Shown here one piece after another: positions 53,826 to 62,144 of a stretch of 64,000 nucleotides of DNA. The stretch is from assembly GCA_028284365.1 (NCBI GenBank), contig JANQRW010000059.1:16103-80102 (forward strand), read 5' to 3'. The translations under genes were made by a program, and so were the position numbers. The stretch comes from Marinicella sp. (GTDB lineage: Bacteria; Pseudomonadota; Gammaproteobacteria; Xanthomonadales; Marinicellaceae). Each line of letters starts with the position of its first letter. Position 1 is the stretch's first letter. The notes below the pieces were generated by a model that was not told the origin of the DNA, ran no database searches, and saw only the letters and a program-made list of their open reading frames with translations.

Positions 53826-55076
53826 TCACAAAGTTTTAGCAACGGCAGTGGTTCGGTCAGAAAAAATCCAATCATCCAAGACCTCTTCTGCCTGTTTACT
53901 GACATCATTTGAATACAGTTCAAGCACTTGAGCATAACCTCCCTTTCTGATTTCAATGCCTCCAAGCCCACTGGCTTGTTGACCACCAAACAAAGCCTGC
54001 AACCACATCCATGTTCCCACATGGGGTTGTGATACATCACAACAAATGTTGCGTTGTTGATACCGCAAACGCTGCGAATACTCGAGCATTTTTAGCTCTT
54101 GCTGTGGCTTGATTTCGATGTGACTGTCAGAACCTATCGCCCAGTTACCATTCAAAGCCTTAAACTCGGGCATCGGAAATATGCCATCACCTAAATTAGC
54201 TTCGGTTAAAGGACAAATCACAACCACCGCTCCTGATTCAGCGATTAACTTAACTTCTGTGTCATCCAAATGTGTGGCATGCACCAACGACCAATGTTCA
54301 TTGACATCGAAATTATCAAACAACCAAGCCACCGGCCTTTTTCCTAATTGCTCAATCGCTTGGTCTATTTCTGCTTGTTGTTCCGCAATGTGAATATGTA
54401 CTGGCACATCACTGGGCAGCACATCAAGCACTGCTTGCATCTGATCTTTACTGACTGCGCGAATAGAATGAAAACATATGCCTAATTGTTGTTTCTTTGA
54501 TAGTTTCCCTTGCAAATGCTGAAACAATTCAACATATTCATCAACCGACAACTCAAAGCGTTTTTGTTCAGGGTTTAAGGGCAATTCTCCCACGCCTGCA
54601 AAAGCATACAAAACTGGCAAAAAAGTAATCGGCAAACCAACATCAGCAGCGGCCTTGAGAATAACTTCCGAATACGTTGAGAAATCATCAGGGTTGTCCT
54701 TGTTGCGATGAACGTAATGAAATTCACAAACTGATGCATAACCCGCTTGTCGCATTTCAGCGTAACAATCTCTGGCAACTTGATACAAGCTTTCAGCATC
54801 AAGCTCATTAGCTAATCGGTACATCAAATCACGCCACGACCAAAAGCTGTCTTGACCACTGCCTTTATATTCGGAAAGGCCTGCCATTGCACGCTGGAAT
54901 ACGTGAGAGTGGACGTTTGGCAGTGCTGGTATGACATGTTTCAGGTCCTGGTCACCCGCTTGTTTTTTGGCATTGGGTTCAATGCTCTGAAATACACCAC
55001 CTTCAACCGTAACACGTACGTTTAATTGCCAACCAGTTGACAATAAGGCGCTTTGTAAAAAATAACTGTTCATCAA
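53826..55076 (-). CDS. hutF: Formimidoylglutamate deiminase
   Basis: The protein has 416 residues and belongs to the amidohydrolase superfamily. The zinc-site HSHVFQRAM, GYASVCEFHYVHRN, and VHATHLDD and GSDSHIEI later are typical of HutF, which deaminates N-formimino-glutamate in the five-step histidine degradation route. The ATG at 55076 is divergent from hutI, 58 bp away. The other hut genes (hutH, hutU, hutG) are not in the window. Confidence 0.92.
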   Translation of the reverse strand: MMNSYFLQSALLSTGWQLNVRVTVEGGVFQSIEPNAKKQAGDQDLKHVIPALPNVHSHVFQRAMAGLSEYKGSGQDSFWSWRDLMYRLANELDAESLYQVARDCYAEMRQAGYASVCEFHYVHRNKDNPDDFSTYSEVILKAAADVGLPITFLPVLYAFAGVGELPLNPEQKRFELSVDEYVELFQHLQGKLSKKQQLGICFHSIRAVSKDQMQAVLDVLPSDVPVHIHIAEQQAEIDQAIEQLGKRPVAWLFDNFDVNEHWSLVHATHLDDTEVKLIAESGAVVVICPLTEANLGDGIFPMPEFKALNGNWAIGSDSHIEIKPQQELKMLEYSQRLRYQQRNICCDVSQPHVGTWMWLQALFGGQQASGLGGIEIRKGGYAQVLELYSNDVSKQAEEVLDDWIFSDRTTAVAKTL

Positions 55077-55134
55077 GTATTTATTTTTGGATAATAAACT
55101 GAAGAAACTGTAGGCGAAAGCCCATGCAAAAACA

Positions 55135-56343
55135 ATGAAAAAAGAATGCGATTTACTGGTTCATCATGCACAACTGATGTCCTGTGCTAATATGGGCGTT
55201 AAATATGGTTTGATCGAGAATGGTGCTGTTGCCTGTGATGCTGGTAAAATCATCTGGATCGGTAACTCAGATCAATGCCATGCATTTAAGCCCAAACAAA
55301 GCATTGATGCCAATGGTAAGGTACTCACACCAGCTCTGATTGATTGCCACACCCATTTGGTTTTTGCTGGTTCAAGGGCCAACGAATTTGCCATGCGATT
55401 AGCTGGTGCCAGTTACCAAGAGATTGCGCAGGCTGGGGGCGGCATTTTATCTACCGTTCAAGCCACCCGCATCGCAAGCCTTGATGCGTTGGTTGAATCG
55501 GCATGCCAAAGATTGGCTCATTTGAAATCACAAGGGGTGCTCACGGTTGAAATCAAATCAGGTTACGGTTTAAACGTTGAAAGCGAACTGAAAATGCTCA
55601 AAGCTGCCAAGGTTGCTGGTGAAAAAATGAAAATGACGGTCAAAACAACCTTGCTCGCTGCACATGCCATTCCACCTGAATATCAAGATAACCGTGCTGC
55701 TTATGTCAGTTTAATCTGCCAGGAAATCATTCCACATGTGGCCAAAAACAAATTGGCTGATGCCGTTGATGCTTTTTGTGAGGGCATTGGTTTTACTTAT
55801 CCTGAAACCAAACAGATATTTGATGCCGCTGCTCGCTGGGGTTTGCCGGTTAAACTTCATGCTGACCAGCTATCGGACTTAAGTGGTGCTGGCTTGGTTG
55901 CTGAATACGGCGGTTTATCCGCAGATCATGTTGAATACACCTCCGTTAACAGCATTAAGAAAATGGCCCAATCTGATACGGTGGCCACTTTACTGCCTTA
56001 TGCTTATTATGCTTTGCAAGAAACCCAAAAACCACCGATTGATGCTTTTCGTAAACACGGTGTGAACATGGCCATAGCCACTGACTGCAACCCCGGAACT
56101 GCTCCAACCACCAACCTTTTACAATGCCTGCATATGGGCTGTACCCAATTTGGCCTGACTGTGGAAGAAGCCCTGTTGGGCGTAACCCTCAATGCCGCCA
56201 AGGCCTTGGGTATTGACGGTGATAAAGGCAGCATCGAAATCGGCAAAGATGCAGAATTGATCTTGTGGGACACCAGCGAAATAGCTGATTTGGTTTATTG
56301 GCAAGGCGAAACACCCAAAAACACAATCCTCCTCGCACAATAA
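55135..56343 (+). CDS. hutI: Imidazolonepropionase
   Basis: The protein has 402 residues. TPALIDCHTHLVFAGSRANEF holds the metal-binding HxH, EIKSGYGLN the substrate-binding region, and LHADQLSDLSGAGL, ATDCNPGTAP further catalytic blocks. It hydrolyses imidazolonepropionate to formiminoglutamate, which HutF would act on next. It is divergent from hutF over a 58-bp gap. Interspersed repeats begin directly after the stop. Confidence 0.95.
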   Translation: MKKECDLLVHHAQLMSCANMGVKYGLIENGAVACDAGKIIWIGNSDQCHAFKPKQSIDANGKVLTPALIDCHTHLVFAGSRANEFAMRLAGASYQEIAQAGGGILSTVQATRIASLDALVESACQRLAHLKSQGVLTVEIKSGYGLNVESELKMLKAAKVAGEKMKMTVKTTLLAAHAIPPEYQDNRAAYVSLICQEIIPHVAKNKLADAVDAFCEGIGFTYPETKQIFDAAARWGLPVKLHADQLSDLSGAGLVAEYGGLSADHVEYTSVNSIKKMAQSDTVATLLPYAYYALQETQKPPIDAFRKHGVNMAIATDCNPGTAPTTNLLQCLHMGCTQFGLTVEEALLGVTLNAAKALGIDGDKGSIEIGKDAELILWDTSEIADLVYWQGETPKNTILLAQ

Positions 56344-56369
56344 CTTAGTTCCATGACTGAGCAAGAAAA

Positions 56370-56530
56370 TCCAAAGGTCTCAGGAGAACTGGCGATCAAT
56401 TCGATCAGTATAGGCAGGAAGTATGGCGATTTACCTGTAGGTAAGAAGCCTTGCCGGAGCACCGTTATGCGTACGGGTAATGAAAGATTGGCGGTTTGGC
56501 TGAAAGCCAAGACGACTCCATGGGTGGGGG
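56370..56530 (+). repeat. Interspersed repeat copy with two 22-codon units
   Basis: Translation in one frame gives RKYGDLPVGKKPCRSTVMR followed by TGNERLAVWLKAK. The two units keep the same spacing of V, KKP, TV, and R as the copy at 63.9 kb (GNERLAVLSEIKKPVLNTVA). The GGTAATGAAAGATTGGCGG core is identical between 56479-56497 and the 63.9-kb copy. The copy lies 27 bp beyond hutI in a 493-bp non-coding gap. The reading frame is coding-like but has no start signal or family. Confidence 0.6.
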
Positions 56531-56603
56531 AGATAGAATCCTCAACAGATCAAAGGTCGAAGTCCCAGGATCATTCCTCAAAATATATGTTCGTTTGTTT
56601 TAT

Positions 56604-56830
56604 AGAGACCTCTGCATAAGTCTGGGTCATTGCAAAAAAGAACTAAAAGTCCAAAGTTCAAGGAAGGAAACGCAAGTAATAAGCCAGGTTTGTTGTTTTG
56701 GCGGTTTGCTGTAAGCAAGAAGCCAATGCATAAAAACCGTAAAAGCCGTAAGCTATTGCTAAGTTTTCTGACGCCGAAATTTGGGCTTTTAGGCTCTTTT
56801 GCTTGATTCACGACTTATGCAGAGGTCTCT
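56604..56830. mobile_element. MITE-like element with perfect 19-bp terminal inverted repeats
   Basis: AGAGACCTCTGCATAAGTC (56604-56622) and its exact complement at 56812-56830 flank a 227-bp block. Similarity continues inward, for example AACTAAAAGTCCAAAGTTC on the left against CCTAAAAGCCCAAATTTC read from the right, so the whole block is a long imperfect palindrome. No transposase is encoded. The terminal sequence looks like those of IS5-like transposons (by general resemblance only). No clear target-site duplication was found. Confidence 0.75.
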
Positions 56831-56836
56831 TCTGCT

Positions 56837-57433
56837 TTATAACCTCAGCGATTTACGCCCTACCAGCAACATCAAAAGAATTAAAGTTGAAAGCAAAAGC
56901 GGGTTATTCACTGAAACACTTCGCGGTTGAATACCAAATATCACAAGCTGTGTGTTGTTCTCAATAATAGGGTCAATATCAAAAGAATTTAGGATTTCCC
57001 AATTTACTTCTCTAGTGCCTGATTGAAAAGAAGCAGAGTAAATGCCTAAACATTCTATAGTTTCATTAACGGCCAAAGATGGAATGTTAAATATAAAAAC
57101 GAATGACAGGTTTCCACCAGGTGGTGGATCCCCTATTACAGTGGTGAAAAAACAAATGTTATTATTATTGTTGGGGCTTGGAGCAAACTCGAGCGGTAGA
57201 CCCAATGAAGGTTCAGACTGAATGATACCAGATGAAAATGAAATGGGGTACTGGAGTGTTGAATTAATACCTGCAGGATCAGGTCCGTTGTTAGTTATAC
57301 GCGCAATAAATTCTCCCTGCTGCTCAACCACTATTCCGTCAGTGGTATTAAACTCAAGCTCTATCGAAAGATCAGCAACTCCAGCAACGCAATAATTGAT
57401 GGATATTAAAAATAAGCAAAGAATTTTTTTCAT
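56837..57433 (-). CDS. Secreted DUF11-like protein with C-terminal membrane-anchor signal
   Basis: The protein has 198 residues. A signal peptide (about 1-17) is followed by one beta-sandwich domain (ADLSIELEFNTTDGIVVEQQ, ITNNGPDPA), of the DUF11-like type also seen in the giant repeat protein. The C-terminus reads SVNNPLLLSTLILLMLLVGRKSLRL: a short polar motif, a TM helix and a basic tail, the architecture of IPTL/PEP-CTERM-like sorting signals, although the motif itself differs. Its ATG overlaps the metzincin stop by 4 bp (ATGA). The MITE lies 7 bp past its stop. Confidence 0.7.
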   Translation of the reverse strand: MKKILCLFLISINYCVAGVADLSIELEFNTTDGIVVEQQGEFIARITNNGPDPAGINSTLQYPISFSSGIIQSEPSLGLPLEFAPSPNNNNNICFFTTVIGDPPPGGNLSFVFIFNIPSLAVNETIECLGIYSASFQSGTREVNWEILNSFDIDPIIENNTQLVIFGIQPRSVSVNNPLLLSTLILLMLLVGRKSLRL

Positions 57434-58854
57434 TCAAAACCATTTATAAAAATTAAGTCTGGCCTGGTGCCGTAGTTAGACATCACGGGGGTTAACTGGT
57501 CTATTACACGAGCATTATGTCTTGTGCTATTGACACCTGTATTCATTCCATTTACTTGAATGTTTGGATTTGAAAAATAGAGTCTTCTTGCAGTGGTCGG
57601 TCTTTTTACAGACATTATTGATTGAAATCCACTTGTCCTGTGACCAAAAGCATCAATAAAACCGTTAGCTTTGACGGCTTGAATCCATGGGCTGGTTAAC
57701 TCTGGGTCAGACCCACTACTGATATCTACATGATTGGCGCCCATATTATGACCTAATTCATGGGTAAAAGTATCATCCCAAACTGAACAAAATTCACTGG
57801 TTATAGCATATGAAAATTCTTTAAAAGCGGTTCCATTTGCACATTGTGGTAAGCTTTCCAGATCAGAACAGCCTGGGTAACTTTGCACATAAGCTGTTCC
57901 ACAGGCTATAAATTGATTAAAATCATTTCCAATAAACGCAACTACTGAGTCTGCACCAACTTGATTTCTAAGGTTTCGAATAGCAATGTTTTCACGCAGA
58001 TTTCGTAAGTCAATAAAGAACTGTCCAGAATAGACGAATCCATTGTATTTTGCAGTATGAAACTTTGTAACTGAAGTATTAATATTGCTGTTTGAGAAAG
58101 AAGTATTGGCATGATCTATTGCAGCCACTATTAAAGCATCTATATCTGCAGTATCATTTGGGTCATTTACGTCACCACCAGCCTCTGTTCTGGCTTCTTC
58201 TGTCCATACAATTAATAGGTCAATTACATTTGAATTACCACGGTTTTGGTTTACTTGGCGTGAACTGAAATCAAATGATTTGATATGGGACATAAAAGTT
58301 TCTTCTTGATTATGAACTTGATTTACCTCATCACCTATCTCTAAGGATGACAGTTCCAAAATGTCAGTTTGGGGGAAAAACTCATAATTAAATTCGTACA
58401 TTCTATAGCTTCCGCTTAAAGTACGAGTAATACCATACCTAAACTCATCCCCAGTTATGATTCCATGCAATATGCCGTTGTGTACACTTATTAAGACATC
58501 ATAATCATCATTTGAACCAGCCCATTTATAGCCTATTTCTTCATGAGGTGTTCCATCCAGTATCCAAAAAGGTGGTGTTCCTGGTGGGTCTTCATCTTCA
58601 TCGAAATATTGATACCCTTGTCTTGCTGCAAAATCTGTTAAGTTAACGGTTGTGTTGATCCCATTTGGCAAATTGAAAGTTAATGTTTCAGGTCCGTCTT
58701 GTAGCTCATCAAAGTTGATGGTTATATCGTAAAAAGCCTTATAAACAGGTGGCGGTGAAGCCCCACCTATCGCATCTACACTGTTAAAAAAATCTGCTGA
58801 GTAAGAAGTTGAACAAATCAAAGCGAACAGCAATAGACTCAATCTAAATTTCAC
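57430..58854 (-). CDS. Secreted reprolysin-like metzincin metallopeptidase with NGFE tail
   Basis: The protein has 474 residues. A signal peptide (about 1-20) precedes a propeptide-like region (to about 200). The catalytic domain contains THELGHNMGANHVD (HExxHxxGxxH, His365, His369, His375) and a Met-turn-like SIMSVKRP, as in M12/adamalysin-type enzymes. It ends DLIFINGFE, the same tail form as the giant surface protein. Exported protease; substrate unknown. It is coupled to the small DUF11-like gene downstream. No tight promoter motif was recognised upstream. Confidence 0.85.
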   Translation of the reverse strand: MKFRLSLLLFALICSTSYSADFFNSVDAIGGASPPPVYKAFYDITINFDELQDGPETLTFNLPNGINTTVNLTDFAARQGYQYFDEDEDPPGTPPFWILDGTPHEEIGYKWAGSNDDYDVLISVHNGILHGIITGDEFRYGITRTLSGSYRMYEFNYEFFPQTDILELSSLEIGDEVNQVHNQEETFMSHIKSFDFSSRQVNQNRGNSNVIDLLIVWTEEARTEAGGDVNDPNDTADIDALIVAAIDHANTSFSNSNINTSVTKFHTAKYNGFVYSGQFFIDLRNLRENIAIRNLRNQVGADSVVAFIGNDFNQFIACGTAYVQSYPGCSDLESLPQCANGTAFKEFSYAITSEFCSVWDDTFTHELGHNMGANHVDISSGSDPELTSPWIQAVKANGFIDAFGHRTSGFQSIMSVKRPTTARRLYFSNPNIQVNGMNTGVNSTRHNARVIDQLTPVMSNYGTRPDLIFINGFE

Positions 58855-59014
58855 AAAACCTCTCCCTGTTTGAACAATAAAAAAATATATATTAGCACAT
58901 GAAACCTTTAAATCAAAGGGTGTTCATGGCTCTCAACAATTCTTACGAAAAACACTGTAAGTTTATTGTAAGTGTGCTAAATTAATAACAACGAGCCCAA
59001 ACATCAGGTGCCAT

Positions 59015-59398
59015 ATGAAGTTGACTTATCTTTTATCACTGCTCATCATCACGTCAGTCAGTCATGCCCGCTCCAGCGTTTCATTCGATCGCATGGGCAA
59101 TATGTTATCTCCAGATACCAAAATAATACGCTTAGGCCAAAAAGCCAACAAAAAAGGAAACATTGAATACGCCAACAAGCAGTTTCAAAAAGCTGCCCAG
59201 TATGGCAATGAGGAGGCCAAAATTTTACTGGTTAATAACTTCATCAAAACCCAAGATTTCACCACTGCTTTGGCTTGGCTGAAACTCATAGATACCAAGC
59301 AAATTAATGACCCTGATACAGTTACCCAAAGCATCAAAACACTAAAACGAACATTAACAAACAACTACAAACAAGTCAGACATTGTATGAAAAACTAA
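59015..59398 (+). CDS. Exported Sel1/TPR-like protein, possibly 5' part of a frameshifted gene
   Basis: The protein has 127 residues. A signal peptide (MKLTYLLSLLIITSVSHA) is followed by a TPR/Sel1-like helical stretch: RLGQKANKKGNIEYANKQFQKAAQYGNEEAK. The frame ends RHCMKN just where another frame continues with coherent sequence (QTLYEKLRPIFNQQAALA). Helix periodicity would continue smoothly if the two were joined. Read separately, the pair might instead be translationally coupled genes. Confidence 0.65.
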   Translation: MKLTYLLSLLIITSVSHARSSVSFDRMGNMLSPDTKIIRLGQKANKKGNIEYANKQFQKAAQYGNEEAKILLVNNFIKTQDFTTALAWLKLIDTKQINDPDTVTQSIKTLKRTLTNNYKQVRHCMKN

Positions 59399-59670
59399 GA
59401 CCCATTTTTAACCAACAAGCTGCTTTAGCACACCGCCAACAATGGCGTGATAACTTGGTGTTTTCGGGCACACGCATACCAGGAAAAGTGCCTGATCTGT
59501 TAACCGTTCTACCCGTTGAAAATGGTACGATCGATACTCAGCCGATTACGGTTCCAGGGCATAAAATAAGAGTTCAGTTAGACGCATATGTCGAAAAAAA
59601 CAAAGTTAATTCACAAGTAGTTGCAGTGGCATGGCTACCAATCAAAAAACAACTCAACCAAACTCAATGA
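59383..59670 (+). CDS. Continuation of the previous gene in another frame, or coupled small protein
   Basis: The frame starts TTG at 59383, overlapping the previous frame by 16 bp; the same frame is open back to 59317. It has 95 residues, no signal peptide and no recognised family: LRPIFNQQAALAHRQQW, then a beta-rich part (ITVPGHKIRVQLDAYVEKN). A single-base change near 59375-59390 would join it to the Sel1-like upstream gene. No canonical slippery heptamer is visible. It may be a gene broken by a frameshift or sequencing error, or one decoded as two. Confidence 0.5.
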   Translation: MYEKLRPIFNQQAALAHRQQWRDNLVFSGTRIPGKVPDLLTVLPVENGTIDTQPITVPGHKIRVQLDAYVEKNKVNSQVVAVAWLPIKKQLNQTQ

Positions 59671-59812
59671 TGCCATTAAATTTTGATCCTGACTAAAAAT
59701 TCAGTACAACAATTTGATTAGCAGACACTGTTAGTCGATTTGCTGCATTTTCAAGCTGTTATTTTTTGGCATTCCTTTTATAATCAAAGCTTCAATAAAA
59801 AAAGGGTAGCAC

Positions 59813-61321
59813 ATGGAAATCATTCCTTCAGCAGGTTTTTCATTAGAGTCACTGATAAGAGGTGGTATTGGGTTAATAACCTTAATAGCCATCGCTTATG
59901 TCTTCAGCAGCAATCGAAAAGGAATCAGTTGGAAGGTGGTTGGGATTGGCTTAACCATACAATTGTTATTGGCCATAGGGGTGATATACATCGACTCGGT
60001 ACAAAATGGTTTCAAATGGGTTGGTTCCATTTTTATTAACATCATGGACTTCACCAAAGCCGGTACAGGATTCCTGTTCAGTTCATTTGGTACTGGCGAA
60101 ATAGAGTCACCCTTGATTAACTTCGCGGTGATGATTCTCCCTACCATCATTTTCTTCTCCGCATTAACCTCTGTGTTGTTTTATTTGGGTATCATCCAAA
60201 AAATTGTCAAAGGTTTGGCTTGGTTATTGACCAAAGCCTTAAAGATCTCTGGAGCAGAGAGTCTGTCAGTGGCTGGGAACATTTTCTTGGGCCAGACTGA
60301 AGCACCATTAATGATCAAAAAATACCTTGAATCCATGAACAAATCAGAAATTCTACTGGTTATGATTGGTGGTATGGCTACAGTGGCTGGTGGGGTGCTG
60401 GCTGCATATGTGGGCTTTCTGGGCGGCGAAGACAAAGCTTTACAATTGTTCTACGCCAAACATTTGCTGGCTGCTTCTGTGATGGCAGCTCCCGGCGCCA
60501 TTGTGGTGGCTAAAATCTTGTATCCACAGACTGAAAAAATTGAATCAAACATTGAAATTTCCAATGAATCAGTAGGTACTAACTTTCTCGATGCATTAAC
60601 CAACGGTACTTCTGAAGGGCTTAAACTGGCGATGAATGTGGGGGCAATGTTGTTGGTATTTTTCTCTTTCATTGCGTTGCTTAATTTTTTGCTGAATTTT
60701 TTAGGTTCAATACTAAACACAACGGCCCTGATTGGGCTGGTTGTAGGTTCAGTGGTGGCAACGTTTGTTTGGTTAAAAGCAAGCCCCGAACTGGCTCGTT
60801 GGAAAGCTGGTATTTTAGGTACCACTGTGACATTCATGCTCTACATGATCGTTATGAGCATTGGCTCTAACTATTATAATTTTGATCCCGTAAGCAATAA
60901 TTTCAATGCCCTGATTGCATCCAGTACTTCATACCAATCTTTATCTTTAGAGTTTATTCTGGGACATTTATTTGCACCATTGATGTGGTTGATCGGTGTC
61001 GCAACCGAAGACATCACTAAACTAGGTCAATTACTAGGTGTGAAGATTATTGCGAGCGAATTTGTCGGTTATGAAAACCTCGCCACCCTTAAAGACACCG
61101 CTCAGGAAATCCATTTGATGTACGACAAATCTATTCTGATGGCTACATACATGCTCTGTGGTTTTGCAAATTTTGCTTCCATCGGCATTCAAGTTGGTGG
61201 TATCGGATCACTGGCTCCTGGACAAAGAAAAACGCTTTCAGAGTTTGGCCTGAAAGCGTTGCTCGGCGGCACCCTGGCATCTTTATTCTCAGCGACAATG
61301 GCTGGAATGCTGGTGGGCTGA
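59813..61321 (+). CDS. CNT-family nucleoside:cation symporter (NupC-like)
   Basis: The protein has 502 residues and 10 or so TM helices. The family motifs GNIFLGQTEAPLMIKKYL, ATVAGGVLAAYVGFLG and GFANFASIGIQVGGIG are clear. It imports nucleosides with a Na+ or H+ gradient. It starts at the ATG at 59813, with AAGGG upstream. A 10-bp perfect hairpin lies inside its 3' end (61231-61260). Nearby genes do not bear on its substrate range. Confidence 0.92.
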   Translation: MEIIPSAGFSLESLIRGGIGLITLIAIAYVFSSNRKGISWKVVGIGLTIQLLLAIGVIYIDSVQNGFKWVGSIFINIMDFTKAGTGFLFSSFGTGEIESPLINFAVMILPTIIFFSALTSVLFYLGIIQKIVKGLAWLLTKALKISGAESLSVAGNIFLGQTEAPLMIKKYLESMNKSEILLVMIGGMATVAGGVLAAYVGFLGGEDKALQLFYAKHLLAASVMAAPGAIVVAKILYPQTEKIESNIEISNESVGTNFLDALTNGTSEGLKLAMNVGAMLLVFFSFIALLNFLLNFLGSILNTTALIGLVVGSVVATFVWLKASPELARWKAGILGTTVTFMLYMIVMSIGSNYYNFDPVSNNFNALIASSTSYQSLSLEFILGHLFAPLMWLIGVATEDITKLGQLLGVKIIASEFVGYENLATLKDTAQEIHLMYDKSILMATYMLCGFANFASIGIQVGGIGSLAPGQRKTLSEFGLKALLGGTLASLFSATMAGMLVG

Positions 61322-61591
61322 TTATCATTTATCGGTGAACTGAAACACCAATTCCTGGAGCAACCAGTAAAGTGAAAAACACTGCTTTGGTGGTTGCTTA
61401 TTAAATGTATCAATACCCTGATAAACAACAGCAAAAAAGTACATCAACAAAAATTATTCACATTCGTTGTGATTTCCTTTGCGGTCCACAGGTCTCTTCA
61501 AGAACAGCCAATAGCTGTGAGTCCAAATGGAACCTGTGACTGATTTATCTAGGGAATCGATTAACTCATTCAAAATACGGGAATACAAGAG

Positions 61592-62062
61592 ATGAAAAAC
61601 AACAAAAAAGCATTAAATACAGGAATGGCCGTTGCCTTTGCAGTTGCCGGATTGGCCGGCTGTAGTAACAACCAATCATCAACTCATAACAGTTCAGGGG
61701 CCACCATGGCTAAAAATACGACTGACCTGATCCACTGTTATGACGTCAATGTTTGTAAAGGCCATAATGATTGTAAAACTGCAGAAAACGCCTGTGCCGG
61801 CCACGCATCTTGCAAAGGCCAGGGTTTTGTGGCCATGCCGACCAAATCATGTCAAGACATAGGCGGTACAGTAAGTGATGAATGGAAAGGAAAAGCCAAT
61901 ACAACTGATCTTTCGCATTGCTATGGGGTCAATGTTTGTAAAGGCCATAATGACTGTAAAACTGCAGAAAATGCCTGTGCCGGTCACGCTTCCTGCAAAG
62001 GCCATGGCTTCGTTATGATGCCAGCTAAGTCCTGCACCGATATTGGCGGTAAAAACGGCTGA
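61592..62062 (+). CDS. BufA2-like bufferin metallophore precursor (RiPP), lipoprotein form with duplicated core
   Basis: The protein has 156 residues. The N-terminal signal ends LAGC (Cys24), a lipobox with Ser at +2, so outer-membrane lipidation is predicted instead of simple Sec cleavage. Two tandem 51-residue cores (42-92 and 103-153) are 45/51 identical. Each has six Cys in the pattern [21 protein letters not shown] and then GHASCKGxGFVxMPxKSC. This pattern is that of BufA2-type bufferins, copper-binding peptides whose cysteines are modified by the adjacent MNIO enzyme. The operon with BufB and BufC homologues supports it. A strong terminator follows. Confidence 0.85.
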   Translation: MKNNKKALNTGMAVAFAVAGLAGCSNNQSSTHNSSGATMAKNTTDLIHCYDVNVCKGHNDCKTAENACAGHASCKGQGFVAMPTKSCQDIGGTVSDEWKGKANTTDLSHCYGVNVCKGHNDCKTAENACAGHASCKGHGFVMMPAKSCTDIGGKNG

Positions 62063-62084
62063 TAACAAATCACGCCTCAGCCAT

Positions 62085-62121
62085 AAAAACAGCACTTAAC
62101 TGGCTCAAGTGCTGTTTTTTT
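62085..62121 (+). terminator. Intra-operon terminator/attenuator between precursor and maturation genes
   Basis: AAAAACAGCACTT (62085-62097) pairs perfectly with AAGTGCTGTTTTT (62107-62119) across a 9-base loop and continues in a T-run to 62121. The hairpin ends 24 bp before the BufB-like start codon. It should stop most transcripts after the precursor and let a minority read through to bufBC, giving excess peptide over enzyme (inference). Confidence 0.85.
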
Positions 62122-62144
62122 ATTATGACAAAAACAGGCAAGCA

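Noticed and set aside
56578..56811. Minus-strand 77-residue frame in the MITE-like element
   Set aside because: It lies almost wholly within the palindrome, has no ribosome-binding site and no family resemblance.
61530..61548. ECF-type promoter (GGAACC) before the bufferin precursor
   Set aside because: GGAACC at 61530-61535 resembles a sigmaE-like -35, but the following TCTAG is only about 13 bp away, shorter than the usual 16, so it was not listed.
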